Shown here: positions 42,231-53,039 of the stretch, one piece after another
Layout: each line of letters starts with the position of its first letter
Numbering within the stretch: the stretch's first letter is position 1
NCBI GenBank assembly: GCA_003833135.1
Contig: QZLH01000137.1
Span: forward strand, 82,591 to 142,669
Direction: 5' to 3'
Source: Oehlia diaphana
Lineage: Eukaryota; Glomeromycota; Glomeromycetes; Glomerales; Glomeraceae
DNA: 60,079 nt
The notes under the pieces: generated by a model
Databases searched by the model: none
Told to the model about the DNA's origin: nothing
The model's input: only the letters and a program-made list of their open reading frames with translations
Made by a program: the position numbers and the translations under genes

Positions 42231-43422
42231 CGAATGTTTGATCTTAGTAGTGAAATTTCCGAGAGATGCATTTTTTGAGTAAAACTTACCTTAAAGTTAT
42301 GATATTAGCAATTTTATAATTTTGATGTTATTAAAAATTTAAATTAAACACGCTTTACGATATTCAGTAAAAATTTTACCACTATAAGTTTAGGAGTATT
42401 TCTGAAAGTTGAAATTATCGATTTAAGGAGACCGATAAATTCAATTATTCTCTTTCACTAAAAGAAATAAATAATACTATGTTTGGCTACTAATCATTTA
42501 ATTGCCCAATTCGTATTATTTTTAAAACTTTATACTCGTTCAAATTCATGTTTCTTGATAAAGATGCGCAAACCCCGTAAACAAGTAATTCGTTAGGCTA
42601 GATACAAAACACGGTTCGACGCATCGAGATCAGATATTGAAGAGTAACATTATAATTTGAAAATCTTTATTTTACGCGTTTTAACATTACATAAAAATTT
42701 AGTTATAATCTTGAACGTCATTGCTTTTGTTACCTGCTTACGCTGGCTATTCTGCATTGGCTTAATTAACGCTTTATCTGATTAAAAAAAAAATGTAATT
42801 GTAAATATTTACGTAACAATAGAATTTATTTTAGTACATATCATTTTTTTTTTTTTTTTTGAATGTAAAATAATTTGATTCATGTGATTTTAATCTAAAG
42901 GATGACAAAACTTTTTAATGGACAAATTTATTTTACATGATATCTAATCAAAATTTATTTAAGTAAGCGAAGGTACACGTGATTATATTATTGGGCATTA
43001 TGCAATCATGCACATTATGTATCACATATCGTTAAAAATAAAGATAAAAGCTAACGTTGGGCTAACTAAATCAAACCCCATATTAAATTTTATTACTAAG
43101 AAAAATTAGAACAAAAAATTATCAAAATTTTTTTTACTGGGAAATGGCAAGATCTTTAGTGTATTAACTACCGGGGTTGTAATATACCCGTGTAAATTAT
43201 TCAGTAGACATTGGTACATATCCATTTATGTAACATAATGATTACCGATTATCATCATTGTTATGCTTATCATTTTTATAAACTTAATTTTGTAGCTATT
43301 AACAGTTAATGTGAAAATTTATAAAAATAAGCAAATAAAAAAATAATTCTATACTATTAAAAATAATTTTATACTTTTAAGAAAATTAATATATTACAAA
43401 AAAAGAAAAGAAAAATAAAATT
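42231..43422. other. AT-rich intergenic DNA
   Basis: No gene recognised. Contains a T run near 42845-42860 and a CACGTGA word near 42977. The last part is the 3' flank of the F-box gene. Confidence 0.55.
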
Positions 43423-44853
43423 TTATAATTTAATTACGCCTTCTTTCATATATTTTAACACCACATTTTTTTGATCATCAGGCCATAAATCTATATCACG
43501 ATGAGTAAATTTAATAGGGTTCCTTTTTTTACATTTCCAACATTTAAAAAATGCTTCTAAACCATCTTTCGAGAAATTCCAATCATCCCCAGAGAATTCT
43601 CGTAAGGATGAAGGAGACTCATTACTTATTATTTCTAATAAGTTGTCTCCAATGTCGGAATGTGTTGAAAAATTTATATTAAAGGATAATTTTTCTAAAT
43701 GTGTGCAATTATTAAAAATCCTTTTGATTTCACAAAAATTTCCGGGGTCAATATCCAAATTTAAACTTTTTAAATTTGGACAATTTTTTGCTATTGCTTT
43801 AATTAAATTTAAATTGTCGGCCTGATAATCTTGAAATTCTAGTGAACAGCATATATCAATTTCTGTAATGTTCTCATCGGAATTTTCAATTATTAAGCAT
43901 TCAATACTATTTTGTATAAATGTAGCTTCAAAGCATTGAAGTTTTGGAAAAGAAACTTTATTTAAACAATCTTCCCATTGTTTCCAGTCTACATTCATAT
44001 AACAGATATCAGGTTCATTTCTATCATGATTAACGATCTCTAAATGTTGTAGATTTTTTAAATTCAAAAATGAATCAGGATCGATAAGTGGTGCTACTAT
44101 AAACTTTTTTAATGTAGCAGCCTTTTTTTTGATAGCATTGCTTAATAGTGGGTATGTGTTTTCATTATCAATAAAATGTAAAAATAAGTACCGCAGATCA
44201 TGTTGCATTTCAATAAATGAAGCTAAACCTTCAGAGTCCTTATTACAATAATTTACTTCTAAATTTTTTATATTCTGGCAAATAGTGGCAAGTTCGAGTA
44301 ATGTTTTTGAAGTTACCATGTTATTTTCAAAACTAATTCCAAGAGATCGTAGGTTTAAAAAAAATGATCTCGCACTTGGAAATTTATAGAATTCTTTACC
44401 AGTATTTAAATAAAAATGCTTTACATTTTTACAATTTTCGAAAATTAAATTGTAAATTTGGTTTTCTAATAAATATTTTTTATGAATAGAATTTTCTTCA
44501 ATAAAAAGTTGCACCATGTCTTTAATCCAATATGGCGTGATTTGAGTAAAACAAATCATGTATTCAAATGTTGGTTTTCTTGGTAATTTATATGAAGGCA
44601 GTATAATATTATTTTTTATCAAAAGGTTTTCTGATTCGGTCGATAAAAAATTGGCTATTACTTTATATAATTTTATACGTGATTCCCTGTCACGATTATA
44701 GGTAATTACTTTACGAGAGATATATTTCCATAGGAAAGGTACGGCTATATGAGACCAGGATTTATTAACAAGGACGCAGGAATGTAAAGATGAAGGATCA
44801 TCTTGTAATTCGAGCATAATCAATAAAAGAATATCCGCGTTAAGTTGAACCAT
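43423..44853 (-). CDS. F-box/LRR protein (substrate receptor of SCF ubiquitin ligase)
   Basis: An intact single-exon gene of 476 residues starting at ATG 44853. An F-box lies at residues 4-46 (LNADILLLIMLELQD ... CVLVNKSW ... PFLWKYI), which binds Skp1 in SCF ubiquitin ligases. From about 110 onward come degenerate leucine-rich repeats (for example NVKHFYLNTG, NIKNLEVNYC, NLQHLEIVNH, NITEIDICCS, NLKSLNLDID, HLEKLSFNIN) that would pick the substrate. Near the C-terminus CWKC (438-441) precedes a basic and acidic tail. Family size and layout match the large F-box expansion of this fungal group. The substrate is unknown. At least seven truncated or decayed relatives lie in this window. Its start and upstream 300 bp are duplicated at 5.2-6.5 kb. 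Confidence 0.95.
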   Translation of the reverse strand: MVQLNADILLLIMLELQDDPSSLHSCVLVNKSWSHIAVPFLWKYISRKVITYNRDRESRIKLYKVIANFLSTESENLLIKNNIILPSYKLPRKPTFEYMICFTQITPYWIKDMVQLFIEENSIHKKYLLENQIYNLIFENCKNVKHFYLNTGKEFYKFPSARSFFLNLRSLGISFENNMVTSKTLLELATICQNIKNLEVNYCNKDSEGLASFIEMQHDLRYLFLHFIDNENTYPLLSNAIKKKAATLKKFIVAPLIDPDSFLNLKNLQHLEIVNHDRNEPDICYMNVDWKQWEDCLNKVSFPKLQCFEATFIQNSIECLIIENSDENITEIDICCSLEFQDYQADNLNLIKAIAKNCPNLKSLNLDIDPGNFCEIKRIFNNCTHLEKLSFNINFSTHSDIGDNLLEIISNESPSSLREFSGDDWNFSKDGLEAFFKCWKCKKRNPIKFTHRDIDLWPDDQKNVVLKYMKEGVIKL

Positions 44854-45375
44854 AGCTATTATGAGAAGAAGAATAAATAGTATGAATGATTATTATGTAT
44901 GAATGAAATAGTATGTATAAACGATTGAATAGAATGAAAAAAATTATAATGTCAAAACCAACAAGATACATCCATGTTATATATATAAAAAAAAGTTCTA
45001 ATTGTTAGGTGCCTAATATAAATTTTTATAGTAGGGGCTTTAATACAATGATTATGCTATGTTCCTCCGATTTATGTTGGCAAATCTAAGTCGGCCGTTA
45101 GGTGTAATTGTATCAAAATCAATAAACTTGATTTGGGAAATCAAGGCTGTATCAAAATCAATTGTTAAAATTTAATCATGTATAAATCAAAAGATTCCAA
45201 CTACTATTTTTATCATCATTTTTTATTCTATGTAATATAATAGAATTTTCTCGTTTATTAACTTTTAGTTGTAATTTGATAAAATGTTTTATTTATAATA
45301 TTTAGTTTGAAACTTGTCCATTGAATAACTTTTTCATTTTCTTTTTCCCTTTTAAAGAAATGAAACTTTTGCATT
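44854..45375 (-). promoter_or_regulatory. F-box gene upstream region, duplicated elsewhere in window
   Basis: The first ~320 bp upstream of the start codon recur, as three partial copies, at 5430-6510. 45295-45375 recurs at 7085-7175. Shared blocks include GAATGATTATTATGTATGAA, AGTATGTATAAACGATTGAA, TGTTGGCAAATCTAAGTCGG and GGCCGTTAGGTGTAATTGTA. A canonical TATA box could not be singled out in this composition. The conservation reflects recent duplication and does not by itself prove function. Confidence 0.5.
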
Positions 45376-46847
45376 TTCAAAAAAATGATTATCTAATGCG
45401 TAATATTCGAGAACTTTTTTTTGTGACATAAAAATGTTTCATGTGTATTATATTGTTTTTTAGAATTAGTTTTAGGGCACAGAATGCTCGTGTGACAAAT
45501 ATTATAGAATTTGTCTGCGGTCATATTCTTATTTAAAATTGCATTACATATTGTTACAGAAAAAGGATTAAAAGGATTAAGGTTTCAGTACACCCGAGTT
45601 ACATACGACCAATAAAATGTTCAGTTTTTTTTTTGATAATAATAATTGTGCAAATTTAAGATCAGACAGTTTTGAATTAACAAAAAAGTCAATATGTATA
45701 ATGTATAATTCATGATATATAAAGCTAACAATGGTTTTCAGTGTTACAAAAGTTTCATGCCTCTACGTGTTGTCAATTTCTTTTACAAACGTAGATGCAA
45801 GAGTGAAAATTTTCTAGTCATGTGATACCGTCAGCTACAATATGTTACACTGGTAATATACTATTTCGTTTCATTCCGAAACTGTCGAAACCTGGAGAAA
45901 TTTCCGAAACTTCCGAAACCTGGCGAAACTAAAACGTCACGTGAATTCTTTTAATTGGTGACTAAATTTAGTGATGTTAAATTTTCTCAAGATATTTTGT
46001 GTTATTCCAACATTAGTGTTTAGTGATTTTAATTTAATTTTAATTAATCTTTATTCTTAAACCTAACAGTCAATTGGAATTTGTAATTCATACGTCTATT
46101 AAGTGAAAGTCATACTGGCGAATTTTATCCGAAACAGTTGTTAATGAATTGGTCCAGCAAATTTTTCAGTATTCAGGAATCAGGACTCAGGAGCAAGTAT
46201 TCTACAGAAAAATATAAAATATTCTTTAATGTACGTTGTATGGCACATTGCTATTAATTTAATTTCAAAAGATATTTGCTCTACTTCATCTGTTAATCGG
46301 ATTTTAATACTATAGTGACATTTTTTAAAAAAAGTTCCCTTCCCTTATCCGTTGACAAAAGCAATAAAGTCTCTCTCTTTCTTTAACATTGAATATAATT
46401 GGTATATATATTATATATATTTTATGTAATATAATTTACGTTTCGTCTAAAATTGATAAAAATTTATTTTTTAAAATTTTCTAAAGCCTGGAGGTTATTG
46501 AAAAGTGGATAGATACCAGATGGCATACTATGTATGACTGTTGATTCAATTATCATGAAGTACCATTAGAAAATGTAAGATTTTGAATTTATTGTCTGAA
46601 TTCGTTTAATTACCGATTTAACAAATAATTTCTTTTTTTTTTTTTTTTTTTTGCCTTTTTCTTTAGTCAAAATGTGAAAAACCCGTTAACAGCAGTATTG
46701 TTAAGTAAATTTAACAGGGTTTCTATAAAGAATAATTGTATCAAAGAATCAAGGCTAGCCGCCTAGGCTTCTTTCAATCAGCTCAAATCCTGAAACGGTT
46801 GTTACAGCAAGAATCAGTACTACTGCGTAACTTCACTAGATTCACGA
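45376..46847. other. Intergenic DNA absent from the duplicated locus
   Basis: Together with 46848-47503 this fills the ~2.1-kb gap between two blocks that are adjacent at 7.1-7.3 kb. No gene was recognised. 45885-45940 has repeated CCGAAACT / GCGAAACT words like those in the hAT-like MITE at 35334, but no terminal repeats were found. Contains an 18-T run near 46635. Confidence 0.45.
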
Positions 46848-47069
46848 TTAAGACAGAACTTGTACACAATAATAACTAAAGTTTCCAATCAATCCCTTTA
46901 ATATATATATAATTTGAATGCTGCAAGCCACTAACTCGTGATTTGTATTCAAATTGTTTTCATCTAACGAAACTCCAATGCAATCACTTGTCATAATTGA
47001 GCTTATAAGTGAATGTTCATGAAAGAGCAGGATAATGGCTTGATTTTCATTAATCTTTATTCTACCCAT
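46848..47069 (-). CDS. Possible small protein, 73 residues
   Basis: An ATG at 47069 opens MGRIKINENQAIILLFHEHS, continuing ISSIMTSDCIGVSLDENNLN and ending in TAA at 46848. Codon use is balanced and GC is higher than in the flanks. No domain or homologue was recognised; no splice sites were needed. It lies within the ~2.1-kb segment missing from the duplicate locus. A real short gene or first exon and a chance frame are both possible. Confidence 0.3.
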   Translation of the reverse strand: MGRIKINENQAIILLFHEHSLISSIMTSDCIGVSLDENNLNTNHELVACSIQIIYILKGLIGNFSYYCVQVLS

Positions 47070-47503
47070 ATTATCAAGATTTTATTAATAAATCAAATGT
47101 GTTGGATACAACGTTTGAGACAGTTTGAAACCTTGCTCTCCTTAATTATTTAATGTTTGTTGCTAAATGTTTGTGCTACCCCTTTTGTGTTTTTAAGCGA
47201 TGCCGAATTTAAACGTTCTTTTAAGGATTCAGCGTCTAATTCATATTTTCTACAAAGCAACTTGTGTTGTTTTCGATTTATCAACATCTTAAGTCTTTTT
47301 CGGCTGTTTAGATCTCATTTCTTTCCTATTATGACATTTTTTGGTGATAAATATTTCTTGATGGAAAGACACTGTATTGCTGCTGATCTTATAAATTAAG
47401 TATATAATATATTTATATCGTATAATTGTATATCGCCAACCAAATTGATCTCTTCATAACTTCAAATGACAAAACCATAAACGACTTAAAGCCGCACAAA
47501 TTC

Positions 47504-47700
47504 TGTGTAATGACGTTGATGATATAATTGTCAATAGATCGCAACCACTATAGGATGTTTAAACAGTGTTGGCTGTTCAGCTGTAAAATCATTAAAGTCT
47601 TTTAATATTAATAAAAAATATATATATCAAGAAATTGATGATAATATATTTCATAAATTCATAAAATTATGCCTTCTTTATATACTAACAAGTGTACGGA
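47504..47700. repeat. Duplicated block, partner of 7191-7320
   Basis: Shares TGTGTAATGACGTTGATGAT, GAAATTGATGATAATAT and CTAACAAGTGTA with 7191-7320. It is the outer part of the segmental duplication that includes the F-box promoter. Confidence 0.65.
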
Positions 47701-48288
47701 AATAACAATAGAAAGTCTCAATTAATTTAACCAAATTTTTTTATAAAGAACTTTATAATAGTCGGCGTGATTTTTTTTTATTAGTATGTTTCGATTAAAG
47801 AAAGTATATCGGGACGTTTAGTCCTCATGATAGAAACAAATTAATTATCGTGATGACCAGTGATGATTCTTTAACAGTATGACATCGTTATCATTTATTA
47901 TATATAAAAAAGTTTTAAATAACTTTGAGTTTCTTTTTATGCGATTGTTATATCAGATTTTCTTATGAATTCTTCTATGTATATATTTTTTTTTCTTCTA
48001 CATTAGAAGATCTTCCCTTGATAACAATTTTTTTTTTTATCATTATGCCTTCACTAGTCAATACACCAATTCTTTTTCTTTTAGTTTGTTGTGTCGCAAT
48101 CAATATCTAAGTGATCGAATGAAGGACGAAATTGATTCATTATCTGCTGGGGACGCTGCCAATGATAAATATATCACAATTAATTCGATATACTTATACT
48201 TTGAATTTTTTTTAAAAAATTAATATAAAATTCTTATCATTTAGACTTTTACGATTGTTATGCTTCAAGGTATGGAAAAACATTTTGC
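47701..48288. other. Intergenic DNA, 3' flank of the small membrane protein gene
   Basis: No independent gene recognised. On the minus strand it would carry the 3' part of the transcript from 48486; a possible acceptor (TTGGCAG, near 48160) could join the GTAAGC at 48292. Confidence 0.4.
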
Positions 48289-48486
48289 TTACCCTCTTTT
48301 TTTAGCTTTTCTTTTAAAAGCCCATCCACTTGATAATGCATGTCGAACTGAACACGTTAACAAAGTAGTAAATCCAATGAATGTATAAGCCCAAATTTTG
48401 AATGGGTTTCTTTTTAGACGGGCTAAAAAACGCGTTGAAATTCGGTGGGAAAGGGAGCGGTTTGCATCACCTTTAATTATTTGCAT
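48289..48486 (-). CDS. Small basic one-pass membrane protein
   Basis: A 65-residue frame from ATG 48486. A basic N-terminal half (RISTRFLARLKRNPFK, residues 15-30) leads to one hydrophobic segment, about 31-49 (IWAYTFIGFTTLLTCSV), and a very basic end (AFKRKAKKRG). The basic amphipathic start suggests targeting to an organelle such as the mitochondrial inner membrane, but this is inferred. The codon mix and GC content are clearly coding. The stop TAA lies within GG|GTAAGC, a good splice donor, so a longer form is possible. The ATG follows CTTAG, a possible acceptor of a 5' leader intron. A CT-rich promoter-like tract (minus strand) lies at 49255-49345. No family recognised. Confidence 0.65.
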   Translation of the reverse strand: MQIIKGDANRSLSHRISTRFLARLKRNPFKIWAYTFIGFTTLLTCSVRHALSSGWAFKRKAKKRG

Positions 48487-48590
48487 TATTGCTAAGACCT
48501 AATGAATTATCGAGAATTTGGATCAGAATTTTCCAGAAAATCTAAAAAGCGGATCATATAGAGATAAAGTAATTATAGTAATCTACTCAT

Positions 48591-49134
48591 ACGTGATATA
48601 CTGGATAGGATTAGGATTTTTAGATGATGAAAAAGATCATCTCCATAGCGATAGGATTTGAAAAAGTAAATCTATAAATTAAAAGAAAGGTTATTTTAAA
48701 ATAAAACAACAAACTAAGAGAAGATAGCACAAGATATATAATAACGCACATAATACATTATCATAACTGTAAGGACTGTAATATTGGTGTTGCTTCTAAG
48801 ATTTCAAATTTCCGAGCGTCTGAAGGCCGAAATGAAGACAAACCTATAACCCATGCGTGATATACGGTAATACTGAGGATTTGGATTTTAAAAGATCATC
48901 TCCATAGGATTTGAAAAAGTAAACCTATAAATTAAAAGAAAGGAAGTTAAAAACAATAAACCCAAGAGAAGATAGTAAATGTAATTGTTGTGGTTATTGA
49001 TTTAACGCTCCACAAGATCTAAATAACGCACCTAATACATTATCATAACTGTAAGGACTGTAATATCGGTGTTGCTTCCTTCTAAGATTTCAAATACCCG
49101 AGCGTCTGAAGACCGAAATGAAGACAAACCTATA
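48591..49134. repeat. Tandem duplication, two units of ~265-280 bp
   Basis: Unit 1 (48591-48854) and unit 2 (48855-49134) share CGTGATATAC, AAAGATCATCTCCATAG, CTATAAATTAAAAGAAAGG, AATACATTATCATAACTGTA, AGGACTGTAATAT, GTGTTGCTTC and CGAGCGTCTGAAG. They differ by short indels, and unit 2 has an extra ~30 bp. They sit between the promoter-like tract and the start of the small membrane protein gene, so its 5' leader may be duplicated. Confidence 0.85.
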
Positions 49135-49254
49135 AAAGGGAGGACGAAAAAAAAATTAATTAAAGAAAAAATTTTACATTTCCACAAGAGATCCGCTGAA
49201 ACGAGGACGTAACTTGAAAAATTTTTCACTGAGAAAAACGTTTAATTTGGGTGA

Positions 49255-49395
49255 AAGGGAAGGTTGAAGAGAGGAAAAGGAGAGGGGAAACGAAAGAGAG
49301 GAAGAGGAAGGGAAGAACAAAAAAAAGGAGAAGGAAAAAAAAAGTTAGTAAAAAAAGATCGTTAGTATTATATCACGCGCCACGCGTCGGTAAAT
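49255..49395 (-). promoter_or_regulatory. CT-rich promoter-like tract and ACGCGT motif
   Basis: 49255-49345 is almost pure pyrimidine on the minus strand (CTTCCCTTCCTCTTCCTC), a common fungal core-promoter feature. Just outside, CACGCGCCACGCGTCGG contains ACGCGT (49382-49387), the MluI cell-cycle box of fungi, plus a second CACGCG. It most likely drives the minus-strand small membrane protein gene; the cell-cycle role is inferred from motif only. Confidence 0.4.
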
Positions 49396-49929
49396 TTTGA
49401 ATTTTTCCGCAGCAGATTGCGTGATATATAGTATATAAACCAAGTCCAAGTGGTAAGTATTATTACACAACATGTCACACAAAATATCTTCGTTATACAT
49501 TTGAAAAAAAAAAAATATAACCTTATAGGGAAAATTCGTAAAAATAACGCATGGATAATACTATACTATAGATTTTGATCAAACTATATATAATCAATAT
49601 GTAGATCCATCATCACATAAAAATAACTATTTTTACACTAGTCAAAAAGAAAACATGCATTAGTCAATTAAAATAAATAAATAAATACATACAATGGATA
49701 TTTGGATATTTCTGTTCTTTTGTTATATGCAATGCTTGAAAAGTTCTTGCTCTGTGCAATCAAACGCATCAACAAATGCCGTTGTTTTTGTTTACTCAGT
49801 TTTTTATTGGCCAATTTATAACTAATTTCTCTTTTAAAAAAGTAGAGTCTACTAAATTCGGTATTGTTTACATGACGACATACACTATCATTCACTTATA
49901 AATAAGTAATTCTTGTTTTTTACCTATTT

Positions 49930-49968
49930 CCTTCGCGTCTTTATTTTCTCTCTCTCTCTTTTTTTGCC
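49930..49968 (+). promoter_or_regulatory. CT-repeat core promoter
   Basis: TTCTCTCTCTCTCTTTTTTT lies about 55 bp before the ATG of the 200-residue gene at 50020. Pyrimidine tracts in this position are typical of fungal transcription starts. Upstream is CTTCGCGTC. Confidence 0.5.
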
Positions 49969-50019
49969 ACAATATTGTCTTTTATCACTCCCAAATTTTT
50001 TTATTTTTATTTTGTAAAA

Positions 50020-50622
50020 ATGAAAACCGAAATTAATACGATTCCAAATTCGCAAAATTATAAAGTTTCAAAGAGACAACAAGAAATATACAATACCATG
50101 GAAAGAACCATCAGTCAAAAAGGTTCAAACTTTAATTACCCAACCGTAAATGTAACCGGTATAACTGTGAAAGTAAATGAATATCGGTCAAATAATCAAA
50201 CGTTGTCCAAAAAGAGAGAATACGATACAGACGATGTTATGAAGGCTATTCTTAACGTGCCCAAAATCGAAGCCGTGGAGCTTGAAGTTGAGGATGTCAA
50301 TATGTTCGCAGACATATGTCTGCTAAATCATATTTTGACATTCGATTCAGAACAAAATCAAGAAAGAATTGAGACTATATCACAGATCCTAATCATCATG
50401 GAAACTTGGCGAGACATATTAAGGACAGCATATATACTCGACCAACTTGAAAGTAAACGCCCGGAGAAGGAGAAAGGAATTTCAAGAATCCAAATTAAAT
50501 TTGAAGAACTAAACAACAAAACCAGCAAAATACTTGATGATTTAGAAGAAATTTTAGTTGCATGTGACGCAAACCTTGATGACGTCAAAATACTACTATA
50601 TGATAAAGCAACGCTATTTTAA
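50020..50622 (+). CDS. Intact 200-residue protein of unknown function
   Basis: Single-exon gene. The ATG at 50020 (AAAAATGAAA context) is chosen over the open frame further upstream, which has no ATG. Residues 1-70 are polar with a Thr/Asn-rich middle (NYPTVNVTGITVKVNEYRSN). From about 71 to 200 it is predicted mostly helical and acidic (DDVMKAILNVPKIEAVELEV; DICLLNHILTF; ETISQILIIMETWRDILRTA; IQIKFEELNNKTSKILDDLE; VACDANLDDVKILLYDKATL), possibly a coiled coil or helical bundle. No signal peptide, membrane segment or catalytic motif. Soluble, cytosolic or nuclear location is inferred. Coding signal is strong compared with its flanks. A CT-rich promoter precedes it. Confidence 0.85.
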   Translation: MKTEINTIPNSQNYKVSKRQQEIYNTMERTISQKGSNFNYPTVNVTGITVKVNEYRSNNQTLSKKREYDTDDVMKAILNVPKIEAVELEVEDVNMFADICLLNHILTFDSEQNQERIETISQILIIMETWRDILRTAYILDQLESKRPEKEKGISRIQIKFEELNNKTSKILDDLEEILVACDANLDDVKILLYDKATLF

Positions 50623-51270
50623 AAGCTTGCTATCGATAGTATGTGTGATGTTTTTCCTATTTTGTACATATTTTCTGTGCGTTGTTCTACAATTCTTTTA
50701 AAAGTAAATTTTGTTATTTGTTCCATGCAATGTATATTCTTTTTTGGTTAGATTTAAGATGTATTTCTTTTTTATTTATTTTATTTTTTTTCCTTTAATT
50801 TACATCTTTTTTTTCGTATGATTATAGATTTATTTTTTTTTCATGGATAAATAACGAAAAAATTTTTTTATTTCGTAATTATAAATAAATTATATCTATT
50901 TGTATCGAAAGTGATGGTAATTATTTGATGAATTTTCATACCTCTCTATAAGGAAGTATGATATTGTTATGTAAGAACATAGTTTATGTCATCTGGAAAA
51001 TGTTTTCATCGGGCTGATTTTAAGAGAAAAAAGCTGGAGGGATTTCTCCTTTGGTTATCATTCCCTTGTGATTGTTGTGAAGCCAATTTTTTTTTTTCAT
51101 GAGAAAAAAATTTCGTATTACTTCGGATTGCTTTTTTTTTTTTAAAAAAAAAAGAAATTTGGATTATTCACTTTACTAACAAATTTCCCACTAAAATCTC
51201 AACTATTACATACGTACATAATTCTACAGAACGTCTGACTCAAGATTACACGCTCAAAGAAATCATTCGA
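50623..51270. other. 3' flank of the 200-residue gene; no other gene
   Basis: T-rich 3' region. GATAAATAAC and TATAAATAAATTATAT words near 50845-50890 could serve for polyadenylation. Nothing else supported. Confidence 0.45.
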
Positions 51271-51622
51271 GAATAGATAATAGTGATGCGACCAAGGTCA
51301 TTAACTAAGGTCAAGGCTTTTATTCCGTCTGGCCGAAATATATCAACCTAAATTGACGGCCGATGTCATTTTTGAAAGGTAAGTTTGTGGGATATCCTGG
51401 GTGGCATTCTGCCAAATTTTTCAATGTGTAGATGATTCTCTCCCTTTGCTTATTTCGCCTCATAACAACACTAAGGTCAATGTACAACGTCATGGAGAAT
51501 TTGGATTTGATACGATGCCGTCAATTAGAGTTTTCCAGATTATATATTATGTAATTCTCAAATTTCCAGTAGCTGAAAATCACGTAGATGTCAGTGAAAA
51601 GGGAAACCCTATATCAAAGTAG
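51271..51622 (+). pseudogene. Coding-like fragment, unknown protein
   Basis: From about 51390 a plus-strand frame reads WVAFCQIFQCVDDSLPLLIS, PHNNTKVNVQRHGEFGFDTM and PSIRVFQ, then FPVAENHVDVSEKGNPISK, and ends at 51622. There is no clear ATG. GC content is above the flanks, beginning about 51290 (GCGACCAAGG, GGCCGAAATA). It may be the end of a lost gene. Strand is uncertain because the opposite strand is also partly open. No domain recognised. Confidence 0.3.
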
Positions 51623-52254
51623 CAAAAAAAGAAAAAATGAAAAAAATAATATGAATTAGGAATTTGTATTTTATATAAATAAAACCTCTTAAATCCCTGT
51701 TTCAATTTTTTGTTCTTGTGTATCAATTTTTAATGACAATTTAAATTATATACTTGATTATTAAATATAAAAATAGAAGGGTCATACGTATGTATTAATA
51801 AAAAAACCATACATACATAAAATCATAAAATCATTCGTACATACCAAGATCAAGGCGTATGATTGTCTGATGATTTTAGAGGAACATTAAGAAGTATTGG
51901 CTATAACCATGCTATCTGATCATTTGACTATCTATTTTGCAGATTGAATTATAAAGATATTTGCTTGAGAAAAATTATACATCTAAATGCAAGACATCAC
52001 AGTTGTCTAATATTTATATTATATTAAATACCTCTTTGATCGAAATATTCATGTTCTATGAAGCGTTATATCGGTACATCAAAATATTACCCCATTATTC
52101 TCATGTTCTTAATATGTTATCGGTAATTTCATTATCTGTTCATTGGTAGTTAACTAAGAAAAAACATAATATTAATAGAACGTGGAATGAATAATGCCTG
52201 TGATCACCTTGATCAGAACGCATTTACACTTAACTAAACAAATTATAAAATATT
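51623..52254. other. AT-rich intergenic DNA
   Basis: No gene recognised. Short repeats of ATACATACATAAAATCATAA type near 51810. Confidence 0.5.
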
Positions 52255-52437
52255 TACAGACACCTCTATAAATGCACCCTCTATAGTGCATGCACTATAT
52301 AAATTCTCTTTAAATACCGGTGGCTGTCTCGACTTATAAGAGCTCTTAATATTTTACTCTCTATAAATGCACACCTTCTCTAAGTGCACATTCTACTATT
52401 TTTTTACTATGGTCCCAAGGGATGCACTTTGAGAGTA
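52255..52437. mobile_element. Pogo-like MITE (~183 bp)
   Basis: Left end TACAGACACCTCTATAAATG. Right end, read inward, TACTCTCAAAGTGCATCCCT followed by TGGGACCATAG. Internal TTACTCTCTATAAATGCACA matches the MITE at 57160-57376, so the two belong to one family. TA flanks both ends. No coding frame. Confidence 0.65.
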
Positions 52438-53039
52438 TTTAATAAAGACTTTAAAAAACATATTATAACTTACCAATATATTAAAGTTACGGCAAGAAAA
52501 ATATATAAGAAGTAAAAGTTTGGGAAGTGTTTTTAAAAAGATCAAAACACATAATGTCCCGTGGGACAAGATATGTTGTATAAATATCGTTTCATGTTTT
52601 GTATGTTACACGATATAGGTATTTGTTTTACGAATTTTTCCGATACATCACATTTTTTTCGCGTAATAATGTAATATAAATGATTATTTAGTAGCAATAA
52701 AAATTTATTCGGTGGCTTAGAAATTTTGTTGATCGTCAGACTTCATGGAAATCCCGTAAAGTTCAAAACTTATCTTTTAATTTGATCATCAACGTCTTAA
52801 TTTGTTGTCTTAATTTATTAAACATTCATACTTTCACTATTGCTATATATCTCTCTACGATTATGTGATATGTACAGTAGATGGTCATCCTGTTAGACAG
52901 TAACGTATGAATATTTGCTAATATCACTACATGACTGTTATTAAAGCAGTGCTGGCAATACACAAAGAAATCTGCCTTCTGATGATATTATTAAATAGAT
53001 TGTATTAATTTAGGAGATAATACTTCAAATATCCATTGG
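52438..53039. other. AT-rich intergenic DNA
   Basis: No gene recognised on either strand. Confidence 0.5.

Noticed and set aside
47157..47399. Plus-strand 80-codon frame
   Set aside because: Starts with TTG and has no domain or composition that separates it from chance.
49032..49229. Minus-strand 65-codon frame in the tandem duplication
   Set aside because: Starts with GTG, and the two tandem copies differ by a 4-base indel that breaks the frame, so it is more likely untranslated leader.
49668..49895. Minus-strand 75-codon frame divergent from the 200-residue gene
   Set aside because: The nearby ATG is in a different frame and the in-frame start would be GTG. Some residues look plausible but support is too weak.
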